DNA of 64,000 nucleotides, from positions 682,001 to 746,000 of the forward strand of contig NC_018526.1 in the NCBI RefSeq assembly GCF_000294495.1, written 5' to 3'. The position numbers and the translations under genes were made by a program. Shown one piece after another: positions 50,647 to 61,437 of this stretch; position 1 is the stretch's first letter; each line of letters begins with the position of its first letter. The notes beneath the pieces are model-generated. The model was not told where the DNA came from, made no database searches, and saw nothing but the letters and a program-made list of their open reading frames with translations. The stretch comes from Streptococcus suis S735 (lineage in GTDB: Bacteria > Bacillota > Bacilli > Lactobacillales > Streptococcaceae).

Positions 50647-53600
50647 ATGAAATTAGTCTATACAGATATTCGCAATCCTCTGACGCAGTATTTGACAGAA
50701 CAGACAGCAACATTTGCCGAGCAGGGCAAACGTGTTTTTTATATTGCTCCAAACTCTCTATCCTTTGAGATGGAACGCAAGGTCTTGGAATACCTGCCTG
50801 AACAGGCAACTTTTGATATTATCGTGACCCGTTTTGGGCAATTGGCCCGCTATTTGATGATTGATAGGAAAGAAGCAGGTCAACCGCTGGATGATGTTGG
50901 TCTGGCAATGATTTTCTTTCGTGTTCTATCGCAATTTGAAGATGGCGACTTGAAAGTCTATGGTCGTTTACAGACAGATTTTGGTTTCATTAACCAGCTA
51001 GTTGCTTTATACAAAGAATTGCAACGGGCAAATATGTCTATTTTGGACTTGGAAGCCATGGACTCACCAGATAAGCAGGCTGATTTGGTAAAGATTTTTC
51101 TGGCTGTAACAGACATTTTGTCCAAAGAAGGCTTTGAGCATCAGTCTAAGTTAGCACAGTTGACTGGCTTGGTAGAAACTGGTCAGTTGGATGAGCAGTT
51201 GAAGAACATTGTGCTGGTGGTAGACGGATTTTCTCGTTTTTCGGCAGAAGAAGAAGCTTTAGTAAGTGCTTTAAATGAACGGGTGTCGGAAATCCTGATT
51301 GGTGTATATGCCAGCAAGAAAGCTGTGCAAGCCACCTATGCGGAAGGCAACGTCTATCAAGCCAACGTTGACTTTTTACGTCAGTTATCAGCGCAGTTCC
51401 AGACTAAGGCAACTTATATTGGTCAAGAGCCGGTCTTGGACAGTATCGGTAAATTTTCAAAGAATATGGAAGCCTATTATGACTACAGCGGGACCATGAT
51501 AGACTTGACTCCAGCAGACCAAGAAAAAATCCAACTCTGGGAGGTTGTTAACCAAAAAGAAGAAGTGGAGCAAGTTGCGACTGCAATTCGTCAGCATGTG
51601 CATCAAGGTGCTCGCTATAAAGACATCTTGTTGCTCTTGGGTGACGTGGATAGCTACAAGTTGCAGATTGGCAAGATTTTTGACAAGTATGACATTCCTT
51701 ACTATTTCGGTAAGGCAGAGGAGATGAGTCATCATCCGTTGGTCCATTTTGTGGAGTCCTTGGAGCGCTTGCGTCGCTATCGTTTTCGTGCGGAAGACCT
51801 GCTCAATCTCCTCAAATCTGGTTTGTACGCCAGCATTTCCCAAAAGGAGCTGGACCTATTTGAGTCTTACATCCTTTTTGCGGATATGAAGGGGCAGGCT
51901 GCTTTTTCGAGGGCTTTTTCGGTCAATGGCAGAGCAGACTATGATGCTGAAGTCATCAAGGAGAAAAGGCTTGTCTATGATTTGACTGTCTTGGAACCCC
52001 TACGTGCTAAGATTATGGAACCTTTGAACCAGCTGTTTAAGGCTGGACCACAATCTGGAACTGCCTTGCTTGAGAAATTTATGGCATTTTTGGAGGCAAT
52101 TGATCTTCCTAAAAATATGGAAAAAATGTCTCGAAATTTGAGTGAAGTAGAGCAAGAAAAAGAAGAGCAGGTCTGGAAAAGTTTTACCCATCTTCTTGAG
52201 AATTTTCATCAGATTTTCGGAAAAGAAAAGTTGAAAATGGATGATTTTCTGGCTATTTTACAGGCTGGAATGCAGGCCAGCCACTATCGTACCGTTCCTG
52301 CAACAGTTGATGTGGTCAATGTCAAATCCTATGATTTGATCGAGCCGCACACTGCAAAGTATGTTTATGCTATCGGAATGGGTCAGTCAAATTTTCCAAA
52401 AGTTGCCAAGAATACCAGTCTATTGACAGAAGAAGAGATGGAAAAAGTCAATCTTGTCTCGGCTAGTTCCTCACGTTTCGATTTGGTCAGCCGAGAGAAT
52501 ATCAAGAAGAACCATGCTGCTATGATGTCTCTGCTTAATTCTGCGACGGAACAGTTAGTCATTTCTACTCCTCAGATTTATAACGAAGGCGAAGATAGTC
52601 TCTCCCCATATATCAAGATTCTCCAAAAAATGGGGTTGAAATCCGAAGAACGTGGTCGGATTAAAACACTTAGTCCACAAGACATCGGTCACTACAAGAG
52701 TCTCTTATCCCGTTTGATTGAGTCGGAAAGACCAAGCCTTGAAACAGAGGAGTGGGAAGGGCAGAGGGCCTTCTGGACAGTCTTGGTTCGCCATTTGAAG
52801 AAGAAATTGGAGTCGCAAAGCATTGAAATTCCGACCATTACTGGTGATATTGCTTCTAAACAACTTTCAGATGAAACCTTGGCTGCTTTATATCCAGAGG
52901 ATAAGCCGCTCAATCTTTCTGCATCCAGCTTGACCAATTTCTACAATAACCAATATCTTTACTTTGTCCGTAATGTTCTTCGCCTGCGGGAACAGGAATC
53001 CATCCATCCGACTGCCTTTCAGCATGGTTTGTTCTTGCATCGGATTTTTGAACGAGTGGTCATGGACCAATCTGAGCTAGATTTTGATCAAAAAGTGGAC
53101 AAGGCAATTCTGCGTACGCGTGACGAGGCAGAATTTGCTATGTTTTATAACCAGGATGCGGATGCTCGTTATACGGAGGAGGTGCTGGATAAGATTGCTC
53201 GTTCCAGTGCGACTATTTTGCGGGATAATGATTTGGTTGAAATTGATGGCCAGGAAAAGAGTTTCCGTCAGGATAAGGCGCTGGTTTTTGACCTTCAAAA
53301 TGGCAAGAGTGTGCATGTAAATGGTACCATTGACCGCTTGGATACCTTACAAATCAATCAGGCTGTCGGTGTTGTGGATTACAAGTCCAGCGACCAATCT
53401 TTTTCAGTTGGGGATTTTTATAATGGTCTCAAACCTCAGTTGGTGACCTACTTGGCAGCCTTACAAGAGCTGGATGAAACCAAGGATAAACCTGTTTTTG
53501 GGGCTATGTATTTGCATTTGCAGGATCCGATTATCAAATTAAAAGACACGAAGAATTTAGAACAGCTAGAAGGAGCTGCCAATACTAGCTTGGTTTACAA

Positions 53601-53913
53601 GGGGCTTTTCTTGAAGGAGGAAAGTCTGGGGCTCAATCATTTTTATCAGACTCGTAACCAACTCTACACGGAAGATGAGTTTGCGGTTTTATTGAACCAC
53701 AACCAAGAACTATACAAACAAGCTGCCATGGACATTCTGGCTGGTCGCTTTGCTATTAACCCTTATACCAAAGATGGGCGTTCGGTGGCAGGTGAGCAGC
53801 TGAAGGCAATCACTGGTTTTGAGGCGGATCGGCACATGGGCATGGCACGGCGGTTGGTCAAAGAGGCCAAGCGTCAAGATTGGATGGAACGAATGAAAGG
53901 AGGTCAGGACTAA
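50647..53913 (+). CDS. rexB: ATP-dependent exonuclease subunit B (AddB/RexB), cysteine-free
   Basis: 1088 residues. RexB pairs with RexA to process double-strand breaks and recognise Chi. The C-terminal RecB-type nuclease is visible in GVVDYKSS and the preceding GTIDRL. The N-terminus lacks a Walker A ([14 protein letters not shown]), unlike B. subtilis AddB. There is no Cys in the whole protein, so the 4Fe-4S staple of AddB is absent; [12 protein letters not shown] sits where AddB has its first cluster Cys. The stop overlaps the rexA start (TAATG). Confidence 0.95.
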
Positions 53914-56900
53914 TGGCTTTTGAACAATTTTTAAGCGCGGAAGAAATCAAGGCTGTGCAGCTGGCGGAAGCCCATTCTGATAAGCAGCAAAAACGCACAG
54001 CTGAGCAGATTGAAGCTATCTACACGCACGGTCAGAATGTTCTGGTCTCTGCATCGGCTGGGTCAGGAAAGACTTTCGTCATGGTTCAACGGATTTTGGA
54101 TAAGTTGAAGCGTGGTATAGGGATTGACCAGCTCTTTATCTCGACCTTTACAGTCAAGGCGGCTGGTGAATTGAAGGAGCGGATTGAGAAAAAGCTCAAT
54201 GAAACTATTGCGGAGACGACCGATATGGAATTGCGTCGGCATTTGTCGGCCCAGTTGGCAGATTTGACTAAGGCGGATATTGGGACCATGGACTCCTTTA
54301 CGCAGAAATTGGTGACCACCTATGGTTATAGCCTTGGTATTTCTCCGCAGTTTCGGATTTTACAGGATGAGACTGAAAAAGCGAGTCTGAAAAAAGAGGT
54401 TTTTGACCAGCTCTTTGCAGATTATCTTGAAGAGGATGAAAATGGTGCATTCCGCAAACTGGTTCGCAATTTTTCGGGCAACCGCAAGGATAATAGTGGT
54501 TTCCGTCAGGTTGTTTATCAGGTGCATGATTTTAGCCAATCGACGAGCAGTCCAACTAAATGGCTGAAAGAACAGGCTGTTCAAGCTGATTTGTACAGTC
54601 AAGAGCGTATAGAGCAGATGCTAGAGCAAGGCTTTAAGGAAAAAGTGTTAGACAAGCTCTATCAAGCTGCAGATTTCTTCCGCTACCATGTGGAATGGGG
54701 CAGAAATGACTTTGGTTCTGCTAAATATTTTGCAAATGTGGAAGAAGTCTTGGATTTGTTGACAGGTTTAGATAGTCTGGACCAGAAGGACTTGATGGAA
54801 CGGGTTGAAAGAATTCTTCTCATCAATAATCAGTCCAGAGGCAAGGGCCTGACCAATGCCAATCGACCAAAAGATGAGCATTTGATAGCCTTTAAAGAAG
54901 AATACAATGCTGGTAAGAGCCAGATTATCTCAGAACTACGAGATTTGGGTCAGGAAGTTTATGAATTGACCCTGCTGAAAGACTATCAGGTTCAAGCTTT
55001 GCCACTACTGATATTATTACGTGACTTTGTCTTGGATTTTTCGCAGGCTTATCTGGATGTCAAAATCAAGGAAGCAGCCTTTGAATTTGGCGACATTGGG
55101 CATTTCGCTATTCGTATTTTAGAAGAAAATGCGGACATTCGCCAGTTTTTCCAAGAGAAATATCACGAAGTCATGGTGGACGAGTACCAGGATAACAACC
55201 ATAGCCAAGAGCGAATGCTGGACCTGCTGTCTAACGGTCACAACCGCTTTATGGTGGGTGATATTAAGCAGTCCATCTATCGATTCCGTCAGGCGGATCC
55301 GATGATTTTCCAAGAGAAATTTGAACTGTATCAGGCAAATCCTCAGTCTGGGAAATTGATTTTGCTCAAGGAAAATTTCCGTAGTCAGATTGAAGTCTTG
55401 GAGGCAACAAATGCTATTTTCACGCGCCTGATGGACCGTCAAGTAGGGGAAATCAAGTATGACGACACCCACAGTCTAGTGGCTGGTAGTCCTGGTCAAA
55501 AAATTGCCCAGCCCAAGAATGAGATGGAATACTTGATTTACGATCAGCAGGATAGCGCAAACTCTTCAACAGATGCTGAGGAAGAAACACCTCTGACTGC
55601 TGGTGAAATTGAGGTCGTTGCAAAAGAGATTATTCGTCTTCACAATGAAGAAGGAGCAGACTTCAAGGACATCACTCTCTTGGTACAAAAGCGGACGCAC
55701 AATGACCTCATTATGTCCATTTTTGAAAAACATGGGATTCCAATTGTGGCAGATGGCGGAGCAGCCTCCTATCTGCAATCTTTAGAAGTCATGATCATGC
55801 TGGATACCTTGCGGGTTATCAATAATCCACTCAATGACTATGCCTTGGTTGCCCTGCTTAAATCACCTATGTTCCGATTCGATGAAGATGAACTGACACG
55901 GATTTCCTTGCAGGCCGGGACAGGTTTCTTTTACCAGAAAATGGAAATAGCCCAGCAAGCAAGTGGGCAACATCCTGAACTGATGTCAGAAAAGTTGAAG
56001 AAGAAAATCACGGATTTCTTGTCTATTTTGGAAAATTGGCGTGCCTATGCCAAACTGCATTCTATTTATGACATGATTTGGAAGATGTTCAATGAAAAAT
56101 TCTACTATGACTATGTCGGTGCGCTTCCAAATGGCAGCAAGCGTCAGGCCAATCTATACGCACTTGGTCTGCGTGCCAACCAGTTTGAAAAAACAGGCTA
56201 CAAGGGATTGTCTCGCTTCATCGCCATGATTGATCGTGCCTTAGCAAATGACAAGGACTTGGCAGATGTACAAGAGTTTCTACCGCAAAATGCTGTACAG
56301 CTTATGACTATTCACAAGTCAAAAGGTTTGGAGTTCAAGTATGTCTTCCTCATGAACATCGATAAGCGATTTAACTTGGAAGACCATTACCAATCAGTCA
56401 TCATCAGCCGGAAAAATGGTCTAGGTATCCAATATTTAGCAGATATGAAAGATAAGGTAAATAGCCCATTACCTCAGGTGCGAGTCTTAATGAACACCCT
56501 CCCTTATCAAAATAATCTCCAAGAGCTAAAAATTGCCAATCTTTCGGAACAAATGCGGTTGCTTTATGTTGCACTAACGCGTGCTGAGAAGAAGCTGTAT
56601 CTGGTTGGAAAGGGTAATGCTGACAAGTTAGCTGAAAAATACGATGGCAAAAAGGAAAATGGCGTACTAGCCCAATCAACTCGTGAAAGTATGGCGACCT
56701 TCCAAGACTGGATTCTAGCCATTGATGAGGCCTTCTCAGGAGAAGACTTGCACTTCAAGAAAGTCTTTGTGACGGATGAGGATTTGACAGAGGAGAAGAT
56801 TGGTAAACTTACATTGAAGAGTAAGCTAGAAGACGCCAGCCTTAAAGATATTCGTCAATCAGAAGACATCGCCCAGGCCTTGGACCAGTTGTCTTCTGTC

Positions 56901-57563
56901 CAAGAGTTGAACGAACGCTATAAGGCTGCTATAGAATTGCCAAGTTTACGGACTCCAAGTCAAATCAAGAAGCTCTATGAGCCTATTTTGGAACAAGAAG
57001 GCATGGAAGTTATGGAAAAATACCAGCCCAAACGGACCTTCAACTTGCCAGATTTCTCCAAGAAACCAAAAATCACTGGAGCCCAAGTCGGTTCAGCAGT
57101 GCATGAACTCATGCAACGCTTGGATCTGTCTTGGTTGGTGACAGAAGATACGGTAAGAGCAGCCCTAGAAGCTGTTCATGCTGAGCAAGCGATTAAAGAT
57201 AAAATCAATGTTCAGATGATTTTGGATTTCTTTGATACAGACTTAGGAAGAGAAATTCTAGCCAATACGGACAAACTCCACCGAGAAGCTCCATTTGCAA
57301 GTTTGCAGACAGATTCTGTATCTCAGGAAAACTTTGTCCTTCGTGGGATTATCGATGGCTACCTACTGTATGATGATCATATTGTCCTCTTTGATTACAA
57401 GACAGACAAATATGACCAACCAATCCAACTCAGCCAACGTTACCAAGCTCAAATGCAACTCTATGCGGAGGCATTGAAAAAAGCCTACAAGATAGATCGT
57501 GTAGACTGCCATTTGATTTTGCTTGGTGGGGAGAGAATAGAAGTGGTCGAAGTCAACATATAG
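53913..57563 (+). CDS. rexA: ATP-dependent helicase/nuclease subunit A (AddA/RexA)
   Basis: 1216 residues: SF1 helicase plus nuclease partner of RexB. Walker [10 protein letters not shown] is near residue 47, VDEYQDNN Walker [32 protein letters not shown] and [14 protein letters not shown] follow in order. C-terminal nuclease motif HELMQRL ... [11 protein letters not shown] and DYKTDK. The ATG at 53913 (GGAGG 9 nt upstream, overlapping rexB TAA) is chosen over 53880. The TAG stop lies inside the left arm of an inverted-repeat element. Confidence 0.96.
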
Positions 57564-57664
57564 TCATTTAGTTTTTCTTTTATTACTTCGTTAACTCGCT
57601 TTGCCGTACTCCAGTACTGTCTGCAGCTCGTTGCCTAGTACTAAAAGTAAACTAAAAGACTATA
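57559..57664. repeat. 106-bp inverted-repeat element supplying the rexA stop codon
   Basis: The left arm TATAGTCATTTAGTTTTTCT (57559-57578) and the complement of the right arm (57640-57664, TATAGTCTTTTAGTTTACTT) match with few differences over about 25 bp. The interior holds GTACTCCAGTAC and CTGCAG palindromes. rexA's TAG is at 57561-57563, inside the left arm. It may be a MITE or RUP-like unit, or a two-way terminator between the convergent rexA and plsY. Confidence 0.65.
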
Positions 57665-57672
57665 AATAAATT

Positions 57673-57698
57673 AAAAGCGAGTGGTTAAACTCGCTTTT
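57673..57698 (-). terminator. plsY terminator overlapping its stop codon
   Basis: AAAAGCGAGT (57673-57682) and ACTCGCTTTT (57689-57698) are perfect arms; the plsY stop (57685-57687) is in the loop. On the minus strand it is followed by a T-rich tract. Confidence 0.85.
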
Positions 57699-58329
57699 TC
57701 TGTTTGGTTAGATTGAGTCCGAATGGGACAAGGTTCTCTTCTTTTTTCAAAATCCGCTGGATATTTTCCTTGTGACGGATGATGACAAAACTGCCAAGAA
57801 AGACGATAATCACTGTAAAGAGCCAGTCGTAGCTTGGCAGGATGATTCCTATTGCTGGAAATAGCAGAGCTCCTAAGATTGCTAAAGCTGCTGCTAAGAC
57901 GCTAGAGAAGGAAACCATGGACGTCAAGTAGAGTGAACTGGCAAAGATTAGAACGAGATAGAGGCAAAAAGCAGGTGCGACGCCCAGAAGCATACCAGCA
58001 GATGTTGCAACCGCCTTTCCACCTTTGAATTGGGCAAAGATAGGGAAAGTGTGTCCCAGTACAGCCATTAACCCAAATACAATCGGAGAAATTCCTTGGG
58101 CATGAAAGATCAGCGGAAGCAAGGCTGCCAACGTTCCCTTGAGAAAATCAATTACAAATACAATCGTACCAGCCTTTGGACCTAAAATACGGAATGTGTT
58201 GGTTGTTCCAGTATTTCCCGAACCATGCTCACGAATGTTGATATTGAAAAAAGTTTGACCTATCCAAAGTCCTGACGGGATAGATCCCAACAAATATGCA
58301 ATAAATAGTAAAATAAGATTGACTAACAT
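57685..58329 (-). CDS. plsY: Acyl-phosphate:glycerol-3-phosphate acyltransferase
   Basis: About 214 residues, five or more hydrophobic segments. PlsY transfers the acyl group from acyl-phosphate (made by PlsX) to glycerol-3-phosphate, the first step of membrane phospholipid synthesis. Signatures: [12 protein letters not shown] near the N-terminus, [31 protein letters not shown], and IRHKENI near the end. The start at 58329 (MLVNLIL) is preferred over 58353 because an extended -10 ends 6 nt upstream of it; the gene is predicted leaderless. Confidence 0.94.
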   Translation of the reverse strand: MLVNLILLFIAYLLGSIPSGLWIGQTFFNINIREHGSGNTGTTNTFRILGPKAGTIVFVIDFLKGTLAALLPLIFHAQGISPIVFGLMAVLGHTFPIFAQFKGGKAVATSAGMLLGVAPAFCLYLVLIFASSLYLTSMVSFSSVLAAALAILGALLFPAIGIILPSYDWLFTVIIVFLGSFVIIRHKENIQRILKKEENLVPFGLNLTKQKKRV

Positions 58330-58335
58330 GTTTTC

Positions 58336-58344
58336 ATTATAGCA
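58336..58344 (-). promoter_or_regulatory. Extended -10 promoter 6 nt from the plsY start codon (leaderless)
   Basis: On the minus strand TGC-TATAAT is followed by GAAAAC and then ATG. This is the same geometry as uvrC: TGCTATAAT, 6 nt, ATG, with no Shine-Dalgarno. Confidence 0.75.
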
Positions 58345-58471
58345 TATTTTCATCTAATTTAGTCCAAAATCTTATTTTGTGAGCTGTCTCAGCCGATAGG
58401 TAACAGAAATATTTTGCAAAAATGCTAAAAAACTTGTAATATAGAAAGGATGATAAGTATGGAGGTCAGTT

Positions 58472-60415
58472 TTGGCTAAGAAAGAGATTGATATAAATAA
58501 TTACAATGACGATGCCATTCAGGTATTGGAAGGGCTAGATGCCGTTCGCAAACGCCCTGGTATGTACATCGGCTCCACAGACGGAAATGGCTTGCACCAC
58601 ATGGTCTGGGAGATTGTCGATAACGCTGTCGATGAAGCCCTGTCTGGTTTCGGTGACCGAATTGACGTGACTATTAACAAGGACGGTAGTCTGTCCGTTT
58701 CCGACCGTGGACGCGGGATGCCCGTTGGTATGCATGCAACAGGCAAGCCAACAGTTGAAGTCATCTTCACCGTTCTCCACGCAGGTGGTAAGTTCGGTCA
58801 AGGTGGCTACAAGACTTCAGGTGGTCTCCACGGGGTTGGTTCTTCGGTGGTCAATGCCCTGTCCAGCTGGTTGGAAGTTGAGATTACCCGTGACGGAGCT
58901 GTTTACAAGCAACGGTTTGAGCAGGGCGGAAAGCCAGTCACGACCCTAGAGAAGATTGGTACCGCTCCAAAATCAAAAACAGGTACAAAAGTTACCTTTA
59001 TGCCTGACGATACCATCTTCTCAACGACGGATTTCAAGTTCAACACCATTGCCGAACGCCTGAAAGAATCAGCCTTCTTGCTCAAGCAAGTCACCATGAC
59101 TCTGACAGATGAGCGAACAGGTGAGCAGGAGGAGTATCACTATGAAAATGGCGTTCAGGACTTTGTATCCTACCTCAACGAAGACAAGGAAACTCTGACA
59201 CCTGTCCTTTATTTTGAAGGAGAAGATGCTGGTTTCCAAGTCCAAGTTGCTATGCAGTACAACGACGGCTATTCAGACAATATCCTGTCTTTTGTCAACA
59301 ACGTTCGGACCAAGGACGGCGGTACCCACGAAACAGGTCTCAAACTAGCCATTACCAAGGCCATGAACGACTATGCTCGTAAGACCAACTTACTCAAGGA
59401 AAAGGACAAGAACTTGGAAGGCTCTGACTACCGTGAAGGTTTGTCTGCGGTCCTCTCTATCCTTGTGCCAGAAGAGCATTTGCAGTTTGAAGGACAGACC
59501 AAGGACAAGCTGGGTAGCCCGCTTGCTCGCCCTGTGGTGGACGGCATTGTGTCGGACAAGCTGACCTTCTTCCTTTTGGAAAATGGCGAGCTAGCATCTA
59601 ATCTAGTTCGTAAAGCCATTAAGGCGCGTGACGCCCGAGAGGCTGCGCGTAAGGCGCGTGACGAATCCCGAAACGGTAAGAAAAACAAGAAGGATAAGGG
59701 CCTTTTGTCAGGGAAATTAACCCCAGCCCAGTCCAAAAATCCAGCCAAAAATGAACTCTATCTGGTCGAGGGAGATTCGGCCGGAGGTTCTGCCAAACAA
59801 GGCCGTGACCGCAAGTTTCAAGCCATTCTACCTTTGCGTGGTAAGGTTATCAATACCGCCAAGGCAAAAATGGCGGACATCCTCAAAAACGAAGAAATCA
59901 ATACCATGATTTACACCATTGGTGCAGGTGTTGGGTCGGATTTCACTATCGAAGATGTCAACTATGACAAGATTATTATCATGACCGATGCGGACACGGA
60001 CGGTGCTCACATTCAGACCCTCTTGCTGACCTTCTTCTATCGCTATATGCGACCGCTAGTAGAGGCAGGCCGGGTTTATATCGCCCTTCCGCCGCTCTAC
60101 AAGATGTCCAAAGGCAAGGGAAAGGCAGAAAAGATTGCTTATGCTTGGTCTGATGGAGAATTAGAAGATCTCCGCAAGGATTTTGGCAAGGGCTTTATCC
60201 TCCAGCGCTACAAGGGGCTTGGTGAGATGAATGCCGATCAGCTCTGGGAAACGACCATGAACCCTGAAACCCGTACCCTCATCCGTGTCACCATTGAAGA
60301 CCTAGCCCGTGCTGAACGCCGTGTGTCTGTCCTCATGGGCGACAAGGTCGAGCCACGTCGCAAGTGGATTGAAGACAATGTGAAGTTTACCTTGGAAGAG
60401 AGTACGGTGTTTTAG
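58472..60415 (+). CDS. parE: DNA topoisomerase IV subunit B, TTG start
   Basis: 647 residues. ATPase subunit of topoisomerase IV, which decatenates daughter chromosomes. GHKL ATPase: EIVDNAVDEAL, GRGMPVG and KTSGGLHGVGSSVVN; Toprim: EGDSAGGSAKQGRDRKFQ and DADTDGAHI; C-terminal VKFTLEESTVF. The start is TTG at 58472, 5 nt after GGAGG, giving MAKKEIDINNY. A second, diverged copy of its last ~100 bp lies at 61308-61414. Confidence 0.97.
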   Translation: MAKKEIDINNYNDDAIQVLEGLDAVRKRPGMYIGSTDGNGLHHMVWEIVDNAVDEALSGFGDRIDVTINKDGSLSVSDRGRGMPVGMHATGKPTVEVIFTVLHAGGKFGQGGYKTSGGLHGVGSSVVNALSSWLEVEITRDGAVYKQRFEQGGKPVTTLEKIGTAPKSKTGTKVTFMPDDTIFSTTDFKFNTIAERLKESAFLLKQVTMTLTDERTGEQEEYHYENGVQDFVSYLNEDKETLTPVLYFEGEDAGFQVQVAMQYNDGYSDNILSFVNNVRTKDGGTHETGLKLAITKAMNDYARKTNLLKEKDKNLEGSDYREGLSAVLSILVPEEHLQFEGQTKDKLGSPLARPVVDGIVSDKLTFFLLENGELASNLVRKAIKARDAREAARKARDESRNGKKNKKDKGLLSGKLTPAQSKNPAKNELYLVEGDSAGGSAKQGRDRKFQAILPLRGKVINTAKAKMADILKNEEINTMIYTIGAGVGSDFTIEDVNYDKIIIMTDADTDGAHIQTLLLTFFYRYMRPLVEAGRVYIALPPLYKMSKGKGKAEKIAYAWSDGELEDLRKDFGKGFILQRYKGLGEMNADQLWETTMNPETRTLIRVTIEDLARAERRVSVLMGDKVEPRRKWIEDNVKFTLEESTVF

Positions 60416-60444
60416 AAATTGAAATACAATTGTAAGACTACGTT

Positions 60445-61257
60445 ATGAAATTACAAATTTGGAATGAATCTTATAGTCTCCAATGGAAGGGAACCTATTT
60501 TCTTGCTTTGTCTGACTATCCTAATATTCAAGATTGGGAATTAGAGAAAATTGTAGCTTTTTTAGCTTATGAGAAACTTTACGGCAGAGAGACGCTAATA
60601 GATTGTGAAGACAAAGTAATGCTTGAACAACTTGTCTATTTATCTTGTTGCTCACCCACTGCATTTCCATTTACTCCTTCGAAAAAGATTGTGGCCTCAA
60701 CATATGATGTTGGTGGTAATTACGTTTATTCGGATTTTTTAAGTCATACGTGTACTGTCGAAACTGCACAAGAGATTTTCATGAGTGGTCAATTATTGTC
60801 CGCTGTTCGTGCGTTCAACAAAACTCATCAAGAACTCGTTCAGGATAATCGAAACGCAGCAGGTGATCCAGAAGATTATTTTGATTATGTCATGCTAGGT
60901 TGGTCAAATACAAGTTCTGGCTACAGACTTGCAATGGAAAGATTACTAGGTAGAGAACCAACAGAGGAAGAGTTGGGGAATTCTTTTATTCCAGGCGTAA
61001 GTTTTCATTTTAAGTACGACGATATAGTCAATGCAGATGGTTATGTTTTTGATGGATACCACCCTGCAAAGGTCAGGGATTGTTTAAGTTTGAAATATTT
61101 GTTTGCCTGTATTGTTCCTTCAAGTGAAAAATCTCATTTTGAGACAATTATTCCCCTAGATATGTCTTCAAAAGTTTATTATTTAGACTATGGTCAGGAT
61201 GGGATGGCAGATTGGTCCCAAAAGGTCTATCAATTTGTTGAAAATATAGCAAACTAA
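60445..61257 (+). CDS. Uncharacterised 270-aa protein in the parE-parC island
   Basis: A complete frame from 60445 (29 bp after parE; weak RBS) to 61257. No TM or signal seen. Landmark strings: HTCTVETAQEIFMSGQLLSAV, GDPEDYFDYVMLGW, MERLLGREPTEEEL, GVSFHFKYDDIV, DGYHPAK. The first of these (His-Thr ... SGxL) recalls the start of DarT/ADP-ribosyltransferase-like folds, but that is a weak resemblance. It is bounded by the parE end and the parE-end duplicate, so it is probably recently acquired. Function unassigned. Confidence 0.65.
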   Translation: MKLQIWNESYSLQWKGTYFLALSDYPNIQDWELEKIVAFLAYEKLYGRETLIDCEDKVMLEQLVYLSCCSPTAFPFTPSKKIVASTYDVGGNYVYSDFLSHTCTVETAQEIFMSGQLLSAVRAFNKTHQELVQDNRNAAGDPEDYFDYVMLGWSNTSSGYRLAMERLLGREPTEEELGNSFIPGVSFHFKYDDIVNADGYVFDGYHPAKVRDCLSLKYLFACIVPSSEKSHFETIIPLDMSSKVYYLDYGQDGMADWSQKVYQFVENIAN

Positions 61258-61307
61258 TACTATAAACTATTCAATTCGATGATTTGTGATAGGAATCGAT
61301 TGTTCCT

Positions 61308-61414
61308 AACGCCGTGTATCTGTCTTTATGGGCGACAAGGTCGAGCCACGCCGCAAGTTGATTGAAGACAATGTTAAGTTTACCTTGGAGGAATCGACAG
61401 CTTTTACTAAATAA
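61308..61414 (+). pseudogene. Duplicated, diverged 3' end of parE
   Basis: 61308-61414 aligns with 60315-60415: AACGCCGTGT, GGGCGACAAGGTCGAGCCAC, ATTGAAGACAATGT and AAGTTTACCTTGGA are shared. It would encode RRVSVFMGDKVEPRRKLIED, then NVKFTLEESTAFTK and a stop. Differences are spread (W to L, altered last residues), so this is a divergent allele's tail and not a fresh copy. It has no start of its own. Confidence 0.88.
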
Positions 61415-61437
61415 TCTCAGGGAAGTTGAGGTGCCAT

